Below are positions 9,954 through 21,283 of a stretch of DNA of 64,000 nt, one piece after another. Source of the stretch: Lineus longissimus (lineage: Eukaryota > Nemertea > Pilidiophora > Heteronemertea > Lineidae); the NCBI RefSeq assembly GCF_910592395.1, contig NC_088308.1, positions 11,611,001 to 11,675,000 on the forward strand. Direction: 5' to 3'. How positions within the stretch are numbered: position 1 is the stretch's first letter; every line of letters starts with the position of its first letter. Made by a program: the position numbers and the translations under genes. The notes under the pieces are model-generated. The model had not been told where the DNA came from and made no database searches. It saw nothing but the letters and a program-made list of their open reading frames with translations.

Positions 9954-11459
9954 TTGGGACGATTGGTGCCCCAAGGGGTCCCCAGTCCCCAGCATGTTGA
10001 GGTACGGAGTGAAACTAGATTTCAACCGCCCCCCCCCCCCCCCCCGACTACCATATATCCAACCCCAGTTCAGCCACTGAAGGACCCAGTCAAGGCCTCT
10101 GCCCTCCAAGCAGAGGTCGCGACATTACTGGAGAAGCAAGCTATCCAGGTCCTTCAAAATCCATGTTCCCCCGGCTTTTACAGCCACATTTACTTGGTTC
10201 CCAAGAAAGCAGGGACATGGAGGCTGATCATAGACCTTTCCAGGTTATACACCTTCTTGAATGTTCCTTATTTCAAGATGGAAACCACCAGGTCTATAGC
10301 AACGGCGATACAGCCCAACGATTGGGCAGTATCGATGGATCTAACGGATGCGTACTTACATGTACCGATCCATCCAGACTATCAACACTTCCTTCGTTTC
10401 CATTACGAAGGAAAGACGTATCAATTCAGGACCCTGCCGTTCGGTCTGGCATTGGCACCCCTAATTTTTACAATGATAGTCACAGCCTTCGTCGCTCCCT
10501 TTCACGTGATGGGGTTCAAGCTCCATCACTACCTAGACGATTGGCTTCTCCGTTGCAAATCGCGGAAACTACTACTGCAACAACTTCATGTTCTAAATCA
10601 AAAAGTAGTCTCCGCAGGTTGGATTATCAACGAAACAAAGTCAGAATTCGCGCCATCCCAAGACTTCGTTTACGTTGGAGTTCGGTTCCTTACGTCCATA
10701 GGGAAAATGCTTCCCCCCCTAGACAGGATAACGAAAATTCTTCATCTCATCGCAGAATTCAGAGGAAGGACTCAAGCTCCCGCAAGGCGATGCTTGAGCC
10801 TTTTGGGCCTTCTGAATTCGGCAGCAGACCAAATCCCTCTCGGCCGTCTATATATGCGTCCCATCCAGATGTTTCTGATATCTCTATGGAAACCCCACAG
10901 GGACCCATTAGACAAGTTGGTATTGATACCTCAATACCTACTCAAGAACATCTGGAACTTCTGGGAGTCGGAAACTCATCTCCAAAGCGGTGTAGATCTT
11001 GCTCCACCGCCCCCAGAAGTGTCCCTGTTCACAGATGCTTCTCTACTAGGGTGGGGAGCACATCTGAACAACGGGGACAGGTCCATAAGGGGTCTATGGA
11101 CAAGGGAGGAGACCAATCTTTTAATAAATATATTGGAAATGAAGGCTGTCCTTCTTGCCGTGAGGGCTCTTTCCCTTCACCTGAAAAATCGGAGAGTAAC
11201 CCTGTTCTCCGACAATTCTACAGTTGTAGCATATGTCAGGAGACAGGGAGGCACAAAGTCCGGCATTCTTTGCCAGCTAACTTGGGAGCTTTACCATCTT
11301 TGTGCCGACCTTGGAGTATCGATATGTGCCAGACACATACCGGGCAAACGCAACATCCTTGCCGACGCCCTGTCCCGTCAGGACAAACTAGTCCAGACAG
11401 AGTGGACACTCCATCAGGAGATTGTAGACGACCTTTGTCGCCTTCGGCAATCTTTGTAG
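9954..11459 (+). CDS. DIRS reverse transcriptase / RNase H
   Basis: This 501-codon ORF is the best preserved gene of the element. RT blocks are in order: YLVPKKAGTWRLIIDLSRLY, FKMETTRSI, VSMDLTDAYLHVPIHPD, LPFGLALAPLIFT and the active site YLDD in HHYLDDWLL. RNase H follows with VSLFTDASLLGWGAHL, the Glu of NILEMKAVLLAV, FSDNSTVVAYVRRQGG and the terminal HIPGKRNILADALSR. The start ATG is uncertain, because a run of 15 C near 10030-10044 lies in the N-terminal part and could shift the frame. The ORF ends at a TAG (11457-11459). DIRS-typical sequence VDLFATRLNNRLPIYY continues in frame after it, so the native end may lie further on. Confidence 0.92.
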   Translation: MGRLVPQGVPSPQHVEVRSETRFQPPPPPPPTTIYPTPVQPLKDPVKASALQAEVATLLEKQAIQVLQNPCSPGFYSHIYLVPKKAGTWRLIIDLSRLYTFLNVPYFKMETTRSIATAIQPNDWAVSMDLTDAYLHVPIHPDYQHFLRFHYEGKTYQFRTLPFGLALAPLIFTMIVTAFVAPFHVMGFKLHHYLDDWLLRCKSRKLLLQQLHVLNQKVVSAGWIINETKSEFAPSQDFVYVGVRFLTSIGKMLPPLDRITKILHLIAEFRGRTQAPARRCLSLLGLLNSAADQIPLGRLYMRPIQMFLISLWKPHRDPLDKLVLIPQYLLKNIWNFWESETHLQSGVDLAPPPPEVSLFTDASLLGWGAHLNNGDRSIRGLWTREETNLLINILEMKAVLLAVRALSLHLKNRRVTLFSDNSTVVAYVRRQGGTKSGILCQLTWELYHLCADLGVSICARHIPGKRNILADALSRQDKLVQTEWTLHQEIVDDLCRLRQSL

Positions 11460-12857
11460 GTTGATCTGTTCGCCACCAGGCTGAACAATCGCCTTCCCAT
11501 CTATTACTCTCCACTTCCGAACGAAGAGGCCCTGGAAGTCAACAGCCTTACAGCCTCTTGGGTCGGGCTGAACGCTTATGTGTTTCCAGCCCTCCCTCTC
11601 ATCCAACCAGTCCTGAACAAGATCTTGACCAGCCACCCGGTGAGAATAACTCTCATCGCACCTTGCTGGCCAAATCAGGCCTGGTTCCCAGCTTTGCTGG
11701 AGCTCCTGATAGACCACCCCAGGAGTCTTCCGACTTGGAAGCACCTCCTGTGGCACCCCCTGGGGAGATGCTACCACCAGAACCCTGGATTTTTCAAGTT
11801 TCACGCCTGGAACTTATCCAGTTGCATCTCCACCAGAGAGGCTTTTCGGACATCGCTGTCAAACGCATGTCCGCACCTCAAAGGGGGTCAACCCTTAATG
11901 TGTATCAAGGAAAGTGGTCTACCTTCACTTTCTGGTGCAGGGAGAACGGAGTTAATCCGATTTCTCCCTCTATACAGATTAGTTGATTTCTTTATTGAAT
12001 TATTCACGGAAAGACAACTATCTGTCACGGCTATAAAAGGGTACAAGTCCACCATCGCTTCTACCCTCCGTGTTTTTAAGCACCTGGGATCTTCGTTGGT
12101 AGGACCAAATAACCCCTCTTTTCAGAGGAATGTTATTAGAGCGTCCTAGACCGGTTCACATAACCACTAAATGGGATCTTTCTGTTGTCCTTAAGGTGCT
12201 CATGAGGCATCCTTTTGAACCCATGTCTATTTCATCCATGAAATATCTCGCACTCAAAACGGTCTTTCTAGTAGCCTTGGCTACCGCCCAACAGAGATCA
12301 GAGCTCCATGCACTTTCAGCTGGCTTTTAGAGAGGGAGGGGAGGTTATCCTGGCTTTCATACCAGGCTTTCTGGCGAAGAACCTGGGACCGGCCGCCTCT
12401 CGGCCCCCGGTTACTATTCCCTCTCTGTCAAGAACGATCTCTTATGATCTTCCTTACAGAACTTTATGTCCCGTCAGGGCCCTAAAGTTCTACATAAATA
12501 GGACAAAACCTCCCGGTATCCGCCGGGGGAGAGAGCGTTTGTTTTTGTCCTATAAGGAGGGAAATAAACGAGAGATAGCGGCCGCCACTATTTCAAGGTG
12601 GATTGTGGAGACTATTCGTCTTTCCTACAACACCTTGAGGACTTCCTCTGATCTTCATGTGCTAGCTAACATCTCAGCGCACGAAGTTAGAGCACTAGCC
12701 ACCTCCTGGGCTAACGACCGAGGAGTTGCTCTTTAAGAAGTCGTTTCCGCTGCATGTTGGAGTAATCACTCCACATTCTCTCGTTTCTACCTACGAGACG
12801 TTTCTTCCCTCGTAGATGGCATGCACACAATCGGCCCGATTGTGTCTGCGGGGCAGG
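11460..12857 (+). pseudogene. DIRS C-terminal RT tail and tyrosine recombinase, broken
   Basis: In frame with the RT the segment VDLFATRLNN ... LNAYVFPALPLIQPVL, ITLIAPCWPNQAWFP is the known spacer between RNase H and recombinase. The recombinase N-terminal core-binding part (LELIQLHLHQRGFSDIAVKR, VYQGKWSTFTFWC) is in another frame. The catalytic part shows Arg in ATAQQRSELHAL, His and Arg in SAHEVRALATSW, and a Tyr in STFSRFYLRDV. Stops or shifts lie near 11985, 12147, 12328 and 12734. The three catalytic groups survive as text but not in a single frame, so it cannot act. Confidence 0.85.
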
Positions 12858-13299
12858 TTGTTTGATCCTGGCTAGATCAAAAGAGGGGGAGCCCGATTGA
12901 AGAGTCAAACGCGCATCTTGCGCCATTTTTTGATATGCCCTATCTTCAACAATCCAGGCAACCCCTAGTAGACTAGAAAGGACGCAATTGTTGTTTAGCA
13001 ATAACTCATTCTACACCCTTGAACATGCCTTACTTGCTCTAAGCTCTGTTGCCGGAAAGAAGATGGTTTTTATTATGCAATTCTAGCGCTTTCCGGAGAA
13101 TGGGTCTATTACTCTCTATAAATACGATTGTAATACCGAGATCAAAATACCGGTCCCCCGGTTCTCCCCATTTCTTTCCCCTGGCGGTCCTCCTAAGCTA
13201 CTATGCCGCTGGTGCCTCCTTGTTGGAACAACAGCTCAGCCTTAGGTAAGTCCTCGTTTCCCACCTCCAATAGGTTGCTGGGATTCGATGCAGAAGTGT

Positions 13300-13385
13300 T
13301 TCATAGGTAAGTTTGAATGACACAAAATGCCCATTTCCTTACAAGAAATGGCCATTTTGTTAGTTCATACTTACCTATGGAACAC
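13300..13385 (+). repeat. DIRS internal complementary region
   Basis: The sequence CATAGGTAAGTTTGAATGAC-ACAAAATG is the complement of the element's left end. It runs directly into CCCATTTCCTTACAAGAAAT and GGCCATTTTGTTAGTTC, the complement of its right end. The region therefore equals the junction of the two ends in a circle. In DIRS-1 such a region templates completion of the ends during replication. Confidence 0.85.
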
Positions 13386-13424
13386 GGCCCTCCCGCCGTC
13401 CCCACAAATGGGACATACTCTTCG

Positions 13425-13648
13425 TTAACGCTCAAGAGTAAGACTGAATATGGTGGCATGAGATCGGCGTGATCTCGCGGGATCGGTCAGGGCGCCGCCT
13501 GGCGGCTGAGCTGTTAACTCAGTTCTCCCTTTATAAAATTAAAGGGATACTCTTGTGTTTGAGCCCAAATGGAGTAACATGCAAAAGTGTTCCATAGGTA
13601 AGTATGAACTAACAAAATGGTCATTTCTTGTAAGGAAATGGGCATTTT
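13425..13648 (-). repeat. Right inverted terminal repeat of DIRS
   Basis: Inverted copy of 7608-7790 with a few extra bases, ending AAGGAAATGGGCATTTT. The last about 30 bases, after AACTAACAAAATGG, are specific to this end and reappear in the internal complementary region. Confidence 0.87.
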
Positions 13649-13726
13649 TCTGCATTGAACCTGGCCAAGTCACTCCAACCTTGCTTTATGAACGAGTCTC
13701 TACAACAAAAACTACTGAACAGAATT

Positions 13727-15840
13727 AATAATAATAATAATAATAATAATTTATTCAGATCATAGTGAAAAAAAATGTGCATACATTTTCTAAGCACTTT
13801 ACAATAATAAAAACATAGATTTACATAGTCTCAGATTATAGATTGTTGAAAGACAGGTGGTATATAATAAAAAGAATGATTAATAAAAGTGTTTTCTAAA
13901 AAGGTGCATTTTAAGGTGCTTCTTAAAAATATCACTGTCTGTGAAACTGCGCAAGGCAGCCGGCAGTGAATTCCACAGTCTGGGAGACAGGACACAGAAT
14001 GAGTGGTCCCCATATGTTTTGCCCTTGGGTTATTTAAGTCCAGGAGCCAGCTGTCCTTGGCAGAATGCAGCAAGCGACCCGGCTTCCGCAGACTTAAGGA
14101 ACTCACGCAGATGAATTGGGCTGCAATCCTTGTGGAGAGAATAATGAACTATAAGAAGAGTCTTATATTCAATGCGCAGTCTCACAGGCAGTCAGTGAAG
14201 TTCTTTTAAAACAGGTGTTATGTGTTATCGTTTTTTTGTACGGGTTAAAAGCCCAGCAGCAGAGTTTTGCGCCTTCTGCAGTCTCGAATGTTCACACTCT
14301 GGTAAACCCAGTAGAAGGCTGTTGTTGACTCACCGTAGGGGAGTCTATACAACACTGCAGTGTCTCTCGTTCGTCATCGTCGTTGTATCCTATTTCTAAA
14401 ACAGTGGCACGTTTCTTAACCGCTAGGGCTATGGACTCAAAACTTTGTTTGCATGACCCCCTAGGCCAGATGACCTTTGACACTGAATTTCGGTCCGGTC
14501 TGATTGTTGACTTGGTCACTAGGGGGCCAAAACTGAAAACATAAATAGTGTGATATCTCACTTATTAGTGATTTGTTTTTGATGAAATTTTTATGGTAGG
14601 TTCTCCTAGCAAGGATATATCACATATCATACGTGTTTTTGATTTGACCTACTTTTCAAGGTCACAGAGGTCAAATGGCATAAATTTGGCACGTTTCTTA
14701 ACCAACAAGGCTATGAACTTAAAATTTGGTACACATGACTCCCTACATCATATAACCTCTGACACCGAATTTGGATCTGATCTGGTACTCAGCTTGGCCA
14801 CCAGGAGGCCAAAACTAAAATAGGTAAAAAGTGCAATATCTCGTTTATTAGTGACTTGTTTTTGATGATATTCTTATGGTACTTACTCCAAGCAACGATA
14901 CATCACATGTCATACCGACTTTGGTTTGACCTATATACTATACATGTACAATGTTTCTTGACCTGGTTGAATTCCAAAGCACCAAATATCTATACGGTGA
15001 GCACAATGGCCCCTGGCCGTTTCATTAAAGTCCAGCTGTGATGCAACAAGGGTATAGAGAACTCTGGCACATGACACATCATCAAGGTGATTCCGTATCT
15101 TTGCCAACCTGAAGATTTGAAAGTATGTCGACTGAACCCTTCTTGAAACCTGTTGCGTCATCGTTAGGTTTGAATCAAACTTGGTGCCCACGTTCCAAAC
15201 CACAGGAGAGGCTTTGATGTTTACAGCTCCAATTTGGATGCCAGGGAGTGGCTGTAGCCTAGAAATTTTTAGTTTAGAGGCAATAATGATAAATTCTGTT
15301 TTGTCATCATTTCCCTTGAGATGGTTAGGTGTAAGCCACTCCCTGACCTCCTTAACACATGATTCCGCTTTGGTGATAGCTAAACGTAAACCTTCCGGTG
15401 TGCGTCAAATTCTTCGTATAATTGGACATCATCAGCAAACCCATGCCGATCCATATCATGCCTCTCTATAACAGTGCCTAGTGGCTGAATGTAAATTGAA
15501 AACATTAGGGGGCCAAGAACAGAAACCTGGGGTACCCCCGAAATCAGGGTCATTGGTTTGGATTTTTTGCCGTCCACAATAACACTCTTATTTCGGGCCG
15601 TGAGGTACGATCAGAACCAACTCAGGGCCGTGCCCTTGACACCCAGTCTGCTTTCAAGTTGTGAAACAAGTATGTCATGGCTTATAGTGTCGAATGCGCC
15701 CGACATGTCAAGCAGTACAAGTATCACTCCTTTGCCTTTGTCGAGAGTAGCGTCCATGTCAGCCTTTATTTTGAGGCGGGGCCGTCTCAGTAGAATGGCC
15801 AACTTTGTAGATCGATTGAAATGGATCTGAAAGGCCGTTT
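13727..15840 (-). mobile_element. LINE fragment A (CR1/L2-like), 5' truncated, split by HINE
   Basis: On the minus strand RT blocks are visible at 15611-15802 (GVILVLLDMSGAFDTISHDI) and 15380-15577 (ISGVPQVSVLGPLMFSIYI, FADDVQLY). The thumb and C-terminal region follow (NLTMTQQVSRRVQSTYFQIF, CARVLYTLVASQLDF). After the HINE at 14324-15026 the same frame goes on with LLLGLPECEHSRLQKAQNSA, ELHWLPVRLRIEYKTL and WNSLPAALR to about 13880. The 3' end at 13727 is a run of ATT/AAT repeats, like the short tail of CR1/L2 elements. Stops and shifts, such as near 15400 and in the C-terminal half, make it inactive. The endonuclease half is missing. Confidence 0.85.
14324..15026 (+). mobile_element. HINE-1 copy 2, inserted in LINE A
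   Basis: The 5' end TGTTGACTCACCGTAGGGGAG is followed by a CGTCATCGTCGTTG run. The 3' end TACGGTGAGC-ACA is followed by the hairpin AATGGCC-CCT-GGCC(G)TT. Two internal modules begin at about 14405 and 14688. Flanks are AAGGCTGT and TAAAGTCC, so insertion lies between two T and the LINE codons on either side are in register (LDF | N SLL). No duplication of target bases is seen. Confidence 0.8.
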
Positions 15841-16624
15841 ATGTTCATGGTGTTGTCATGTATATGATTATTATCATTTTCCAGTTGCAGTCATCACCTG
15901 TGAAAGCGCCAATCAAGATGGCGTTGGAGTCACGTGAGAAGAAACGGAAATACAAGGAATCGCTGAAGGAAAAAGTGGCGAAGAACTCCCTCAATAATAC
16001 AGCCAACAAGAAGAGCTCAAAGATCTGTGATATTTTGTAGAGAAACAATCTGTCCAGTTGACCATACTTTATCTGTATGCAGACTTTAAAACGGTCAGTG
16101 TTATCTATTCATAATAGACAAGATTAGCATCCGCCCCGACTCCGAATTCAAGTCCTATTGGAAACTGCGCTCAATTGTTCAGTTTGACCGGTTAGCAGCA
16201 TCACTACTCTCAGTCCGAGTTGATTTACATGAATGTATGCACACTAGTTTACAAAAAATTTGGAAAATTTAACCCACCTAAAACGTCCATTTTACAGTGT
16301 TCTGTTGCCATCAGAGGGCATTCGCTTTTCGCAGAGATCCTATGGATCAGAAACACTAGGGAATGCCCTGAATCTAGGGAGAGAAAAGAGTTTGTGGTGG
16401 GAGAGTGCTTACGAGTCGATGATGGACTATTCCTGTTTTGCAAGGGAGTATGAACGTACTTCTGGAAAACCCTTGTGCAGTTGATGATGAAGAACGCAAA
16501 AAGAGAATCAACTCATAATACATCGGTGATGGAGTCAGGCGGCTGCTAATGATGTCTGAGCCCTTCTACTTTTTAGAAGGTATCTTAATTGACACTCGGT
16601 ATATTGAACTAGACAGTTTTTTAA
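15841..16624. other. Spacer without recognised gene
   Basis: A 60-codon plus-strand frame (15858-16040), rich in Lys, Glu and Ser around SREKKRKYKESLKEKV, is preceded by a pyrimidine run and CAG that could be a splice acceptor. There is no domain and no partner exon that I can join to it, so I do not call a gene. The rest is AT-rich single-copy-looking DNA. Confidence 0.3.
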
Positions 16625-17077
16625 CCCTATAACACCTAGACCAACTGCCAGCGCGAGAACTTATTCCCCTAGGCCCCGACGTAATTTTACCTGGAAATCA
16701 AATTTTTTGCGTTGGGTCCAGCTTTTCACAAAATGACATAGGTGAACTTCCAAATAATGTATTACAAGTTCCGTTTATTTGAAAGAAGATGAAATTTCCT
16801 ATTAGGTAGGGTACATCTGAATTGGAATCAAACCAAAAAATCCATTTCAGCAATTCAAATGTCCAACCAGCATGTACTGGCTTGAAGAGAAAGAAAAACT
16901 TAATTGTCAGATATCTCAAAAAGTTCTACAGCAACCACCATTGTTCATCCGGGCATTTGAAAGCTTAAGTTTCATAGATTAATAATAGGCGGCGCTTTGA
17001 AGGAAATCGGTAGCTTAGCGCGCGAAATTTGAATATGGGTGTTTGAGCGTCATCGGGCGCCTACAGGTGTTATAGGG
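16625..17077. mobile_element. piggyBac-type MITE, 453 bp
   Basis: It is flanked by TTAA at 16621-16624 and 17078-17081 and has the 13-bp perfect inverted end CCCTATAACACCT / AGGTGTTATAGGG. TTAA duplication with CCC-starting ends is diagnostic of the piggyBac superfamily. No transposase is encoded. Confidence 0.85.
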
Positions 17078-17719
17078 TTAATGGTAGACAGCCTACCTGT
17101 TGATTCATATTTGTCTTGAGATGTCTGTACTCTGCCGCCAGTTGTATGGCACGTAACAACCTGCTAGCCAGGTTAAGTGCGCATGAGTAGGTTCATGCAA
17201 AGGACGACAGTGTTCGAAACGATGCATGCTTTGTGTATGAGGTTTATTCAAAGACTGCAAGTGTAAAATAAGGTCATTACAGGCTAGATGGTTCCCGAAG
17301 ATGGTTAGTACAAGTTGTCACCATGGATTGGTAACCTACAAACATGAACATAGAGTTTGCAAGTTCAAGTTAGTTCACACAACAAAAAATGATTGAGACA
17401 TGGGAAAACTAATTACATGTATCTACTTCAGACTCAGAGTTGAGGTGTTAATAATCGCAATGTTCTTATTTTCCTTAATCAATGCTCAAATCAGTTGAGA
17501 AGTTCGCTAAGGTAATTTGCAAGGATTCATTACATGCCTTACTCGTTATGATTACCCGTAGCAACTAATTACCCTTTGTGCAGATCTGATTGCCGAGTAG
17601 AGATGTGAGTGAGTGTAAATATGACTTGTCTTTCAAACTGATGCAAAGGAATTCCATATTTCAATCATATGATAATTGTTTATGCTGGGGGATTTATCAC
17701 ATCAATTTACCAAAACCAT
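17078..17719. other. AT-rich spacer
   Basis: No ORF, repeat or RNA gene is recognised in this stretch between two MITEs. Confidence 0.3.
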
Positions 17720-18190
17720 TACCGTATTTATGAGTATTTAGGCGCATGCGCATATAAACGAAAACCGCTTGTTTTCGCCCGTGTTTTACCTGGTCCAATT
17801 TGCCATTCTTAAGCGCATGCGCCTATAAATTTTGTGGGGTCAATTCTATACTATACTGTTTCTTATACTGCGTCGTGTGCATGTGACTGCGCAGTGTCCC
17901 AGAAGTGTGGGATTCTTGTATGGCCGATGCAACTCTGCTTTACCTCGCACCCTGATCCCTGCCAGGTTGTGGAATTATTATTGTATTATTACACATACAT
18001 ATGTTCGTTTTGGATTATAAACAATAGATATTAGATTAAATATAACCAGCATTCGTTTACTTGGAACACTAAACAACACAGGTTTTGTAAGTTACCTTCG
18101 CTTTATGTTTTCTCATTGTTAAGCGCATGCGCTAATATTCGGGAGATAAGCGCACCCTGAATATAAGTGCAGTGTGCCTAAATACGGTAG
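17720..18190. mobile_element. MITE with TACCGTATTTA ends
   Basis: The left end TACCGTATTTATGAGTATTT and right end TGCCTAAATACGGTA are inverted, sharing TACCGTATTTA. Inside, the palindrome GCGCATGCGC occurs three times (about 17752, 17812 and 18123). Similar ends with GCGCATGCGC or GCGCACC motifs are common in invertebrate MITEs. The superfamily is not assigned and no clear target duplication is seen. Confidence 0.6.
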
Positions 18191-19989
18191 ATTTGGTTAA
18201 GGTGGAAATGAGACAGGTTTGGAAAAGAATGCAGCCGTCAGTGTGAGTAGCTTCTGCCGGTAAATAATTCTTTCGTGGGCATTAGTAGGGTTCAATGATT
18301 ATTTTTTTGATAGAATTAAGTGGCGTATTAGAAAGGCTCTGACTAGAGATAATATTATTACATCTAGTCAGAGCCTTTCTATTATGTCCCAAGATGAGAA
18401 GGCTAGAGGTACGGGAGTTATTTTAATCTATAATAATTCCTGAATTAAACCATAATGTATATGGTCAGCGAACGTTTGAAATATTTATCTGGATTTTGTA
18501 GGCGTTGCTCATCCAAAAAAAGCTCCGGTTGTTATGAGACACTCTTGTTCTAAAGCTTATGTTAGTTTCAGATTCATTAATGACCATAGATTAATATTTG
18601 GTATTTGTGTCTTGATCTCGAGGTCTACTTTAGAGTTATGGGATTCGCAGCACCCACAGATGACATCTTTTTTTGGTGCCAATATATTTGCCCCTTGAAT
18701 GGCCAAATTTAATACCCAATGGATTTCAATATTTGGCACATAAATTCAGTCAGTTGTGATCACCTTGATCGTACCGGAACTACCAGTATTTCGAATGATT
18801 GCCTATCAGTGGATGTGTCTCACACCTGCAGCTTTACTCCTGGGTTCATTCACCCCCCGTGAATTTTTTTTAAAGGATATTCTGGGTAATTACCACCACT
18901 TTTTTTTTCCAGGGTAAAACCTACCAGTAAACCATCGAATTTTCTGAGAAAATCTCTGGTCCCATGAGAAAAAATGAATGTCCTGTAACCACCGTCAACA
19001 CCAGCTGTGACGGCGTTAGCCCATTTATTTAACGAAGTCAAATGTCCTTTTAACTATTTTAATTGGTCATCTCTTTTGGTCTTAACATTTCCCATTTCCG
19101 CAGATCACAGATCACGTAATAACTGAAAGTATATAAAATTGAACAAACATAAGAAAAATGAAACCAAGCCGGATACCAAGATACAGATGAAAGAAGAGCA
19201 AGCCTGCAGAAGACTAGGGCTAGGAGGAGATAAATCGAATGGAAATTTGGGCATGACCCGTAGCTTATTTTACATCTAGATAGTATTACATTGACTGGGC
19301 CTATTCACAGAGCAAGTAAATGTCCTTAGGTCTGAATACATTTCTATTAAAGTGCACAGATATCTCCTTTTTTCCTTTGTTGACAATATTTTCTGGCACC
19401 TCCGCTATGCGGTGCTGCCATCTGTCGTTACATTTAGAAATAAAGCTCATTGCAGGGTGCGCTTGAGACGCATCGTTTTGACCCTTTATATGGCCATCTT
19501 AGGCCAGCAAGATTTCTATCTTAGTGTTCAGTGCAGTCTATACATATTCATTAATCATTTACCTCTGTTGCCTCCGTCAGTTAGTCGCATTTACGGTGAG
19601 TAGGACGGAAAAGAGCGGGGACGAGCCCCGAGACAGCGAACCTCTCAAAATCATGTTTGGCAAAAGCACCTGATACCCCGCGTTACCACGTGACAAGGGA
19701 CAGTCTAAAATGTGGCGCGACATTCAAAAAAGGGCGCCAAAAACTTCGCTGTTTCTAATATGAAACCAGTGACACCTGCAAAAAGTCTAGTTGTAGCACT
19801 GCAGATGACAAGTAAATGTCCTGTAACCACCGTTAATGTAGCAAGTGCCTTTTAAATCCATTTTTCAAACTATTGAAGCTAGCCAAAATACTTAAGTACC
19901 AAGCTGAAGTACAAGAATTGAACTAAATTTAAAAAAAATATTTTTGCATAAATTATGTTAAGTAGGTAGCCAAAATGGCCACCGAGCCT
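18191..19989. other. Spacer with one strong hairpin
   Basis: No gene is recognised. A perfect 19-bp stem (18329-18381) is listed separately. A 20-bp direct repeat, AATGTCCTGTAACCACCGT(C/T), occurs at about 18979 and 19814. Short open frames here have no domain. Confidence 0.3.
18329..18381. repeat. Perfect 19-bp inverted repeat (hairpin)
   Basis: TAGAAAGGCTCTGACTAGA (18329-18347) is the exact reverse complement of 18363-18381, around a 15-base AT loop. Homology does not clearly extend beyond it. It could be a tiny MITE or a remnant of a foldback. Confidence 0.7.
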
Positions 19990-19995
19990 TCGTCT

Positions 19996-20991
19996 TTACA
20001 AAACTGTCATGCAGGATATCTCAGCTGTCCCACATAGCAGATTCATGTATTTTACATATGCATAAGCAGCCTCAGTTCCCTTTCTCCAGCCTCTTCTGTA
20101 GAGTGCTGCAGCTGATTCAGAAAAACCTGGTGTTCGGCTCGTCTGCCTGAAATTTTCCATGCCGCCAGGTACATTTTCTGGCCGCGAACTAGGGGGTGGC
20201 TGTCCCCCTTGGGGTCCGTCAGCAGGTCTGTTGTCGGGGTAAGTAATATTGGTCGGTCTACCACCATTTCTAGTAGCGTCGGGTACCACTGTTGTCCCTG
20301 CCACACTGGTGTGATCAAGGTCATGTTCGCCTTGTCTTCCTTGACCTTTGCCAAGCATCGTCCGATCAGGCAAAAAGGTGGAAATGCATATGCCTCCAAT
20401 GTCCCCCAATCTAGTGCAAACGCGTTGAATGTTATCGCCTCTGGGTCTGGTTTCCAGCTGACATATTGCTGTTTCTGTCTGTTGTGTCGGCTGGCAAACA
20501 GGTCTATGGTCTGTCTGCCTAGAACTTTCTCGATCTCTCGGAAGATTTTCTGGTTCAGGTGCCAGTCGCTGGAGTTGCTGAATACCCTGGAGACTTGGTC
20601 TCCTTCCACATTCTTCACCCCTGGGAGGTGTTCTGCTGTCAATGAGATGTTTCTCTGGATACTTACATACTTCTTGGGTGATCTTCAGCAAGTCTTGGGA
20701 TCTTCCCCCCCCCCAATTTGTTGATCTGGGCAATGGCTGACGAGTTGTCCAACCTGAAGTGTATGTGGCAATTTTCTGAGATTTCAGGGCAATCTCCACT
20801 ACTTTCAACTCTAAGACATTGATTTGTAGTTTTGACTCTACTTTGGTCCATCGTCCCTGTGCTGCTTCCTTCGTCGTTTCTAGGACCACTCCCCATCCCG
20901 TCAACGAGGCATCTGTCGTAAACGTCAGTGCTGGGTTGGCCGATATTGTTGCCTTCCCATTGTGGTTTCGAAGCTGTTCTATCCACCACAT
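19996..20991 (-). pseudogene. DIRS-2 RNase H, spacer and start of tyrosine recombinase
   Basis: The frame opens with MWWIEQLRNHNGKATISANP and shows RNase H blocks LTFTTDASLTGWGVVLE and INVLELKVVEIALKS. The frame then shifts. The spacer domain runs at 20052-20642 (AEHLPGVKNVEGDQVSRVF, IDLFASRHNRQKQQYVSWKP, AFALDWGTLEAYAFPPFCL, TLITPVWQGQQWYPTLLEM). Near 20110 the frame changes again to SAAALYRRGWRKGTEAAYAY, which resembles the core-binding start of DIRS recombinases. The element breaks off at about 19990, so no catalytic recombinase residues remain. Confidence 0.82.
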
Positions 20992-21283
20992 TAAGGAGTT
21001 TCAGAATCCAAACGATAAACGTAAACTTTACGACGAAGGCAGTTTGTCGTTCGTGAATTGGTAATGACGTAAACACAGTTAAGATTGAAATTTACCCATG
21101 AACGTAAGCGTAAACGGTAAATCCGAAGACCACTCAACCAGAAAGAATAATCGGGCAGCGGGTTTTCGTAAAAGACTTGCATAACTATTTTGTATTGCGA
21201 AAAGTCTGGCTGAAGTGGTGTATATAACCCCTAGGCCTACACACAGATCGCACATACTCAGACGAACATTTACTGTAACAAGA

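Larger units (their letters stand above)
7608..13648 (+). mobile_element. DIRS-type tyrosine-recombinase retrotransposon
   Basis: The element has inverted terminal repeats rather than direct LTRs, an internal complementary region near its right end, and the gene order gag-like, RT/RNase H, tyrosine recombinase on the plus strand. No integrase or aspartic protease is present. These are the defining traits of the DIRS group, which integrates a circular intermediate by recombinase and makes no target duplication. At about 6.04 kb it is close to full length. RT/RNase H is almost intact. The gag region has a stop and a frame change, and the recombinase is broken into three or four frames. Confidence 0.93.

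Noticed and set aside
10163-11464. 433-codon plus-strand ORF overlapping the DIRS RT
   Set aside because: It is a frame shadow of the RT/RNase H gene: Ser/Arg/Pro-rich, no domain, while the overlapping frame has all RT and RNase H motifs.
13330-13650. Inverted repeat considered as a separate MITE
   Set aside because: It is explained by the DIRS internal complementary region and right terminal repeat.
15858-16040. Lys/Glu-rich 60-codon frame after a CAG acceptor
   Set aside because: Too short, no partner exon, and a minus-strand frame of similar length overlaps it.
20209-20724. 171-codon plus-strand ORF opposite the DIRS-2 spacer domain
   Set aside because: Antisense shadow; the minus-strand frames carry the DIRS motifs.
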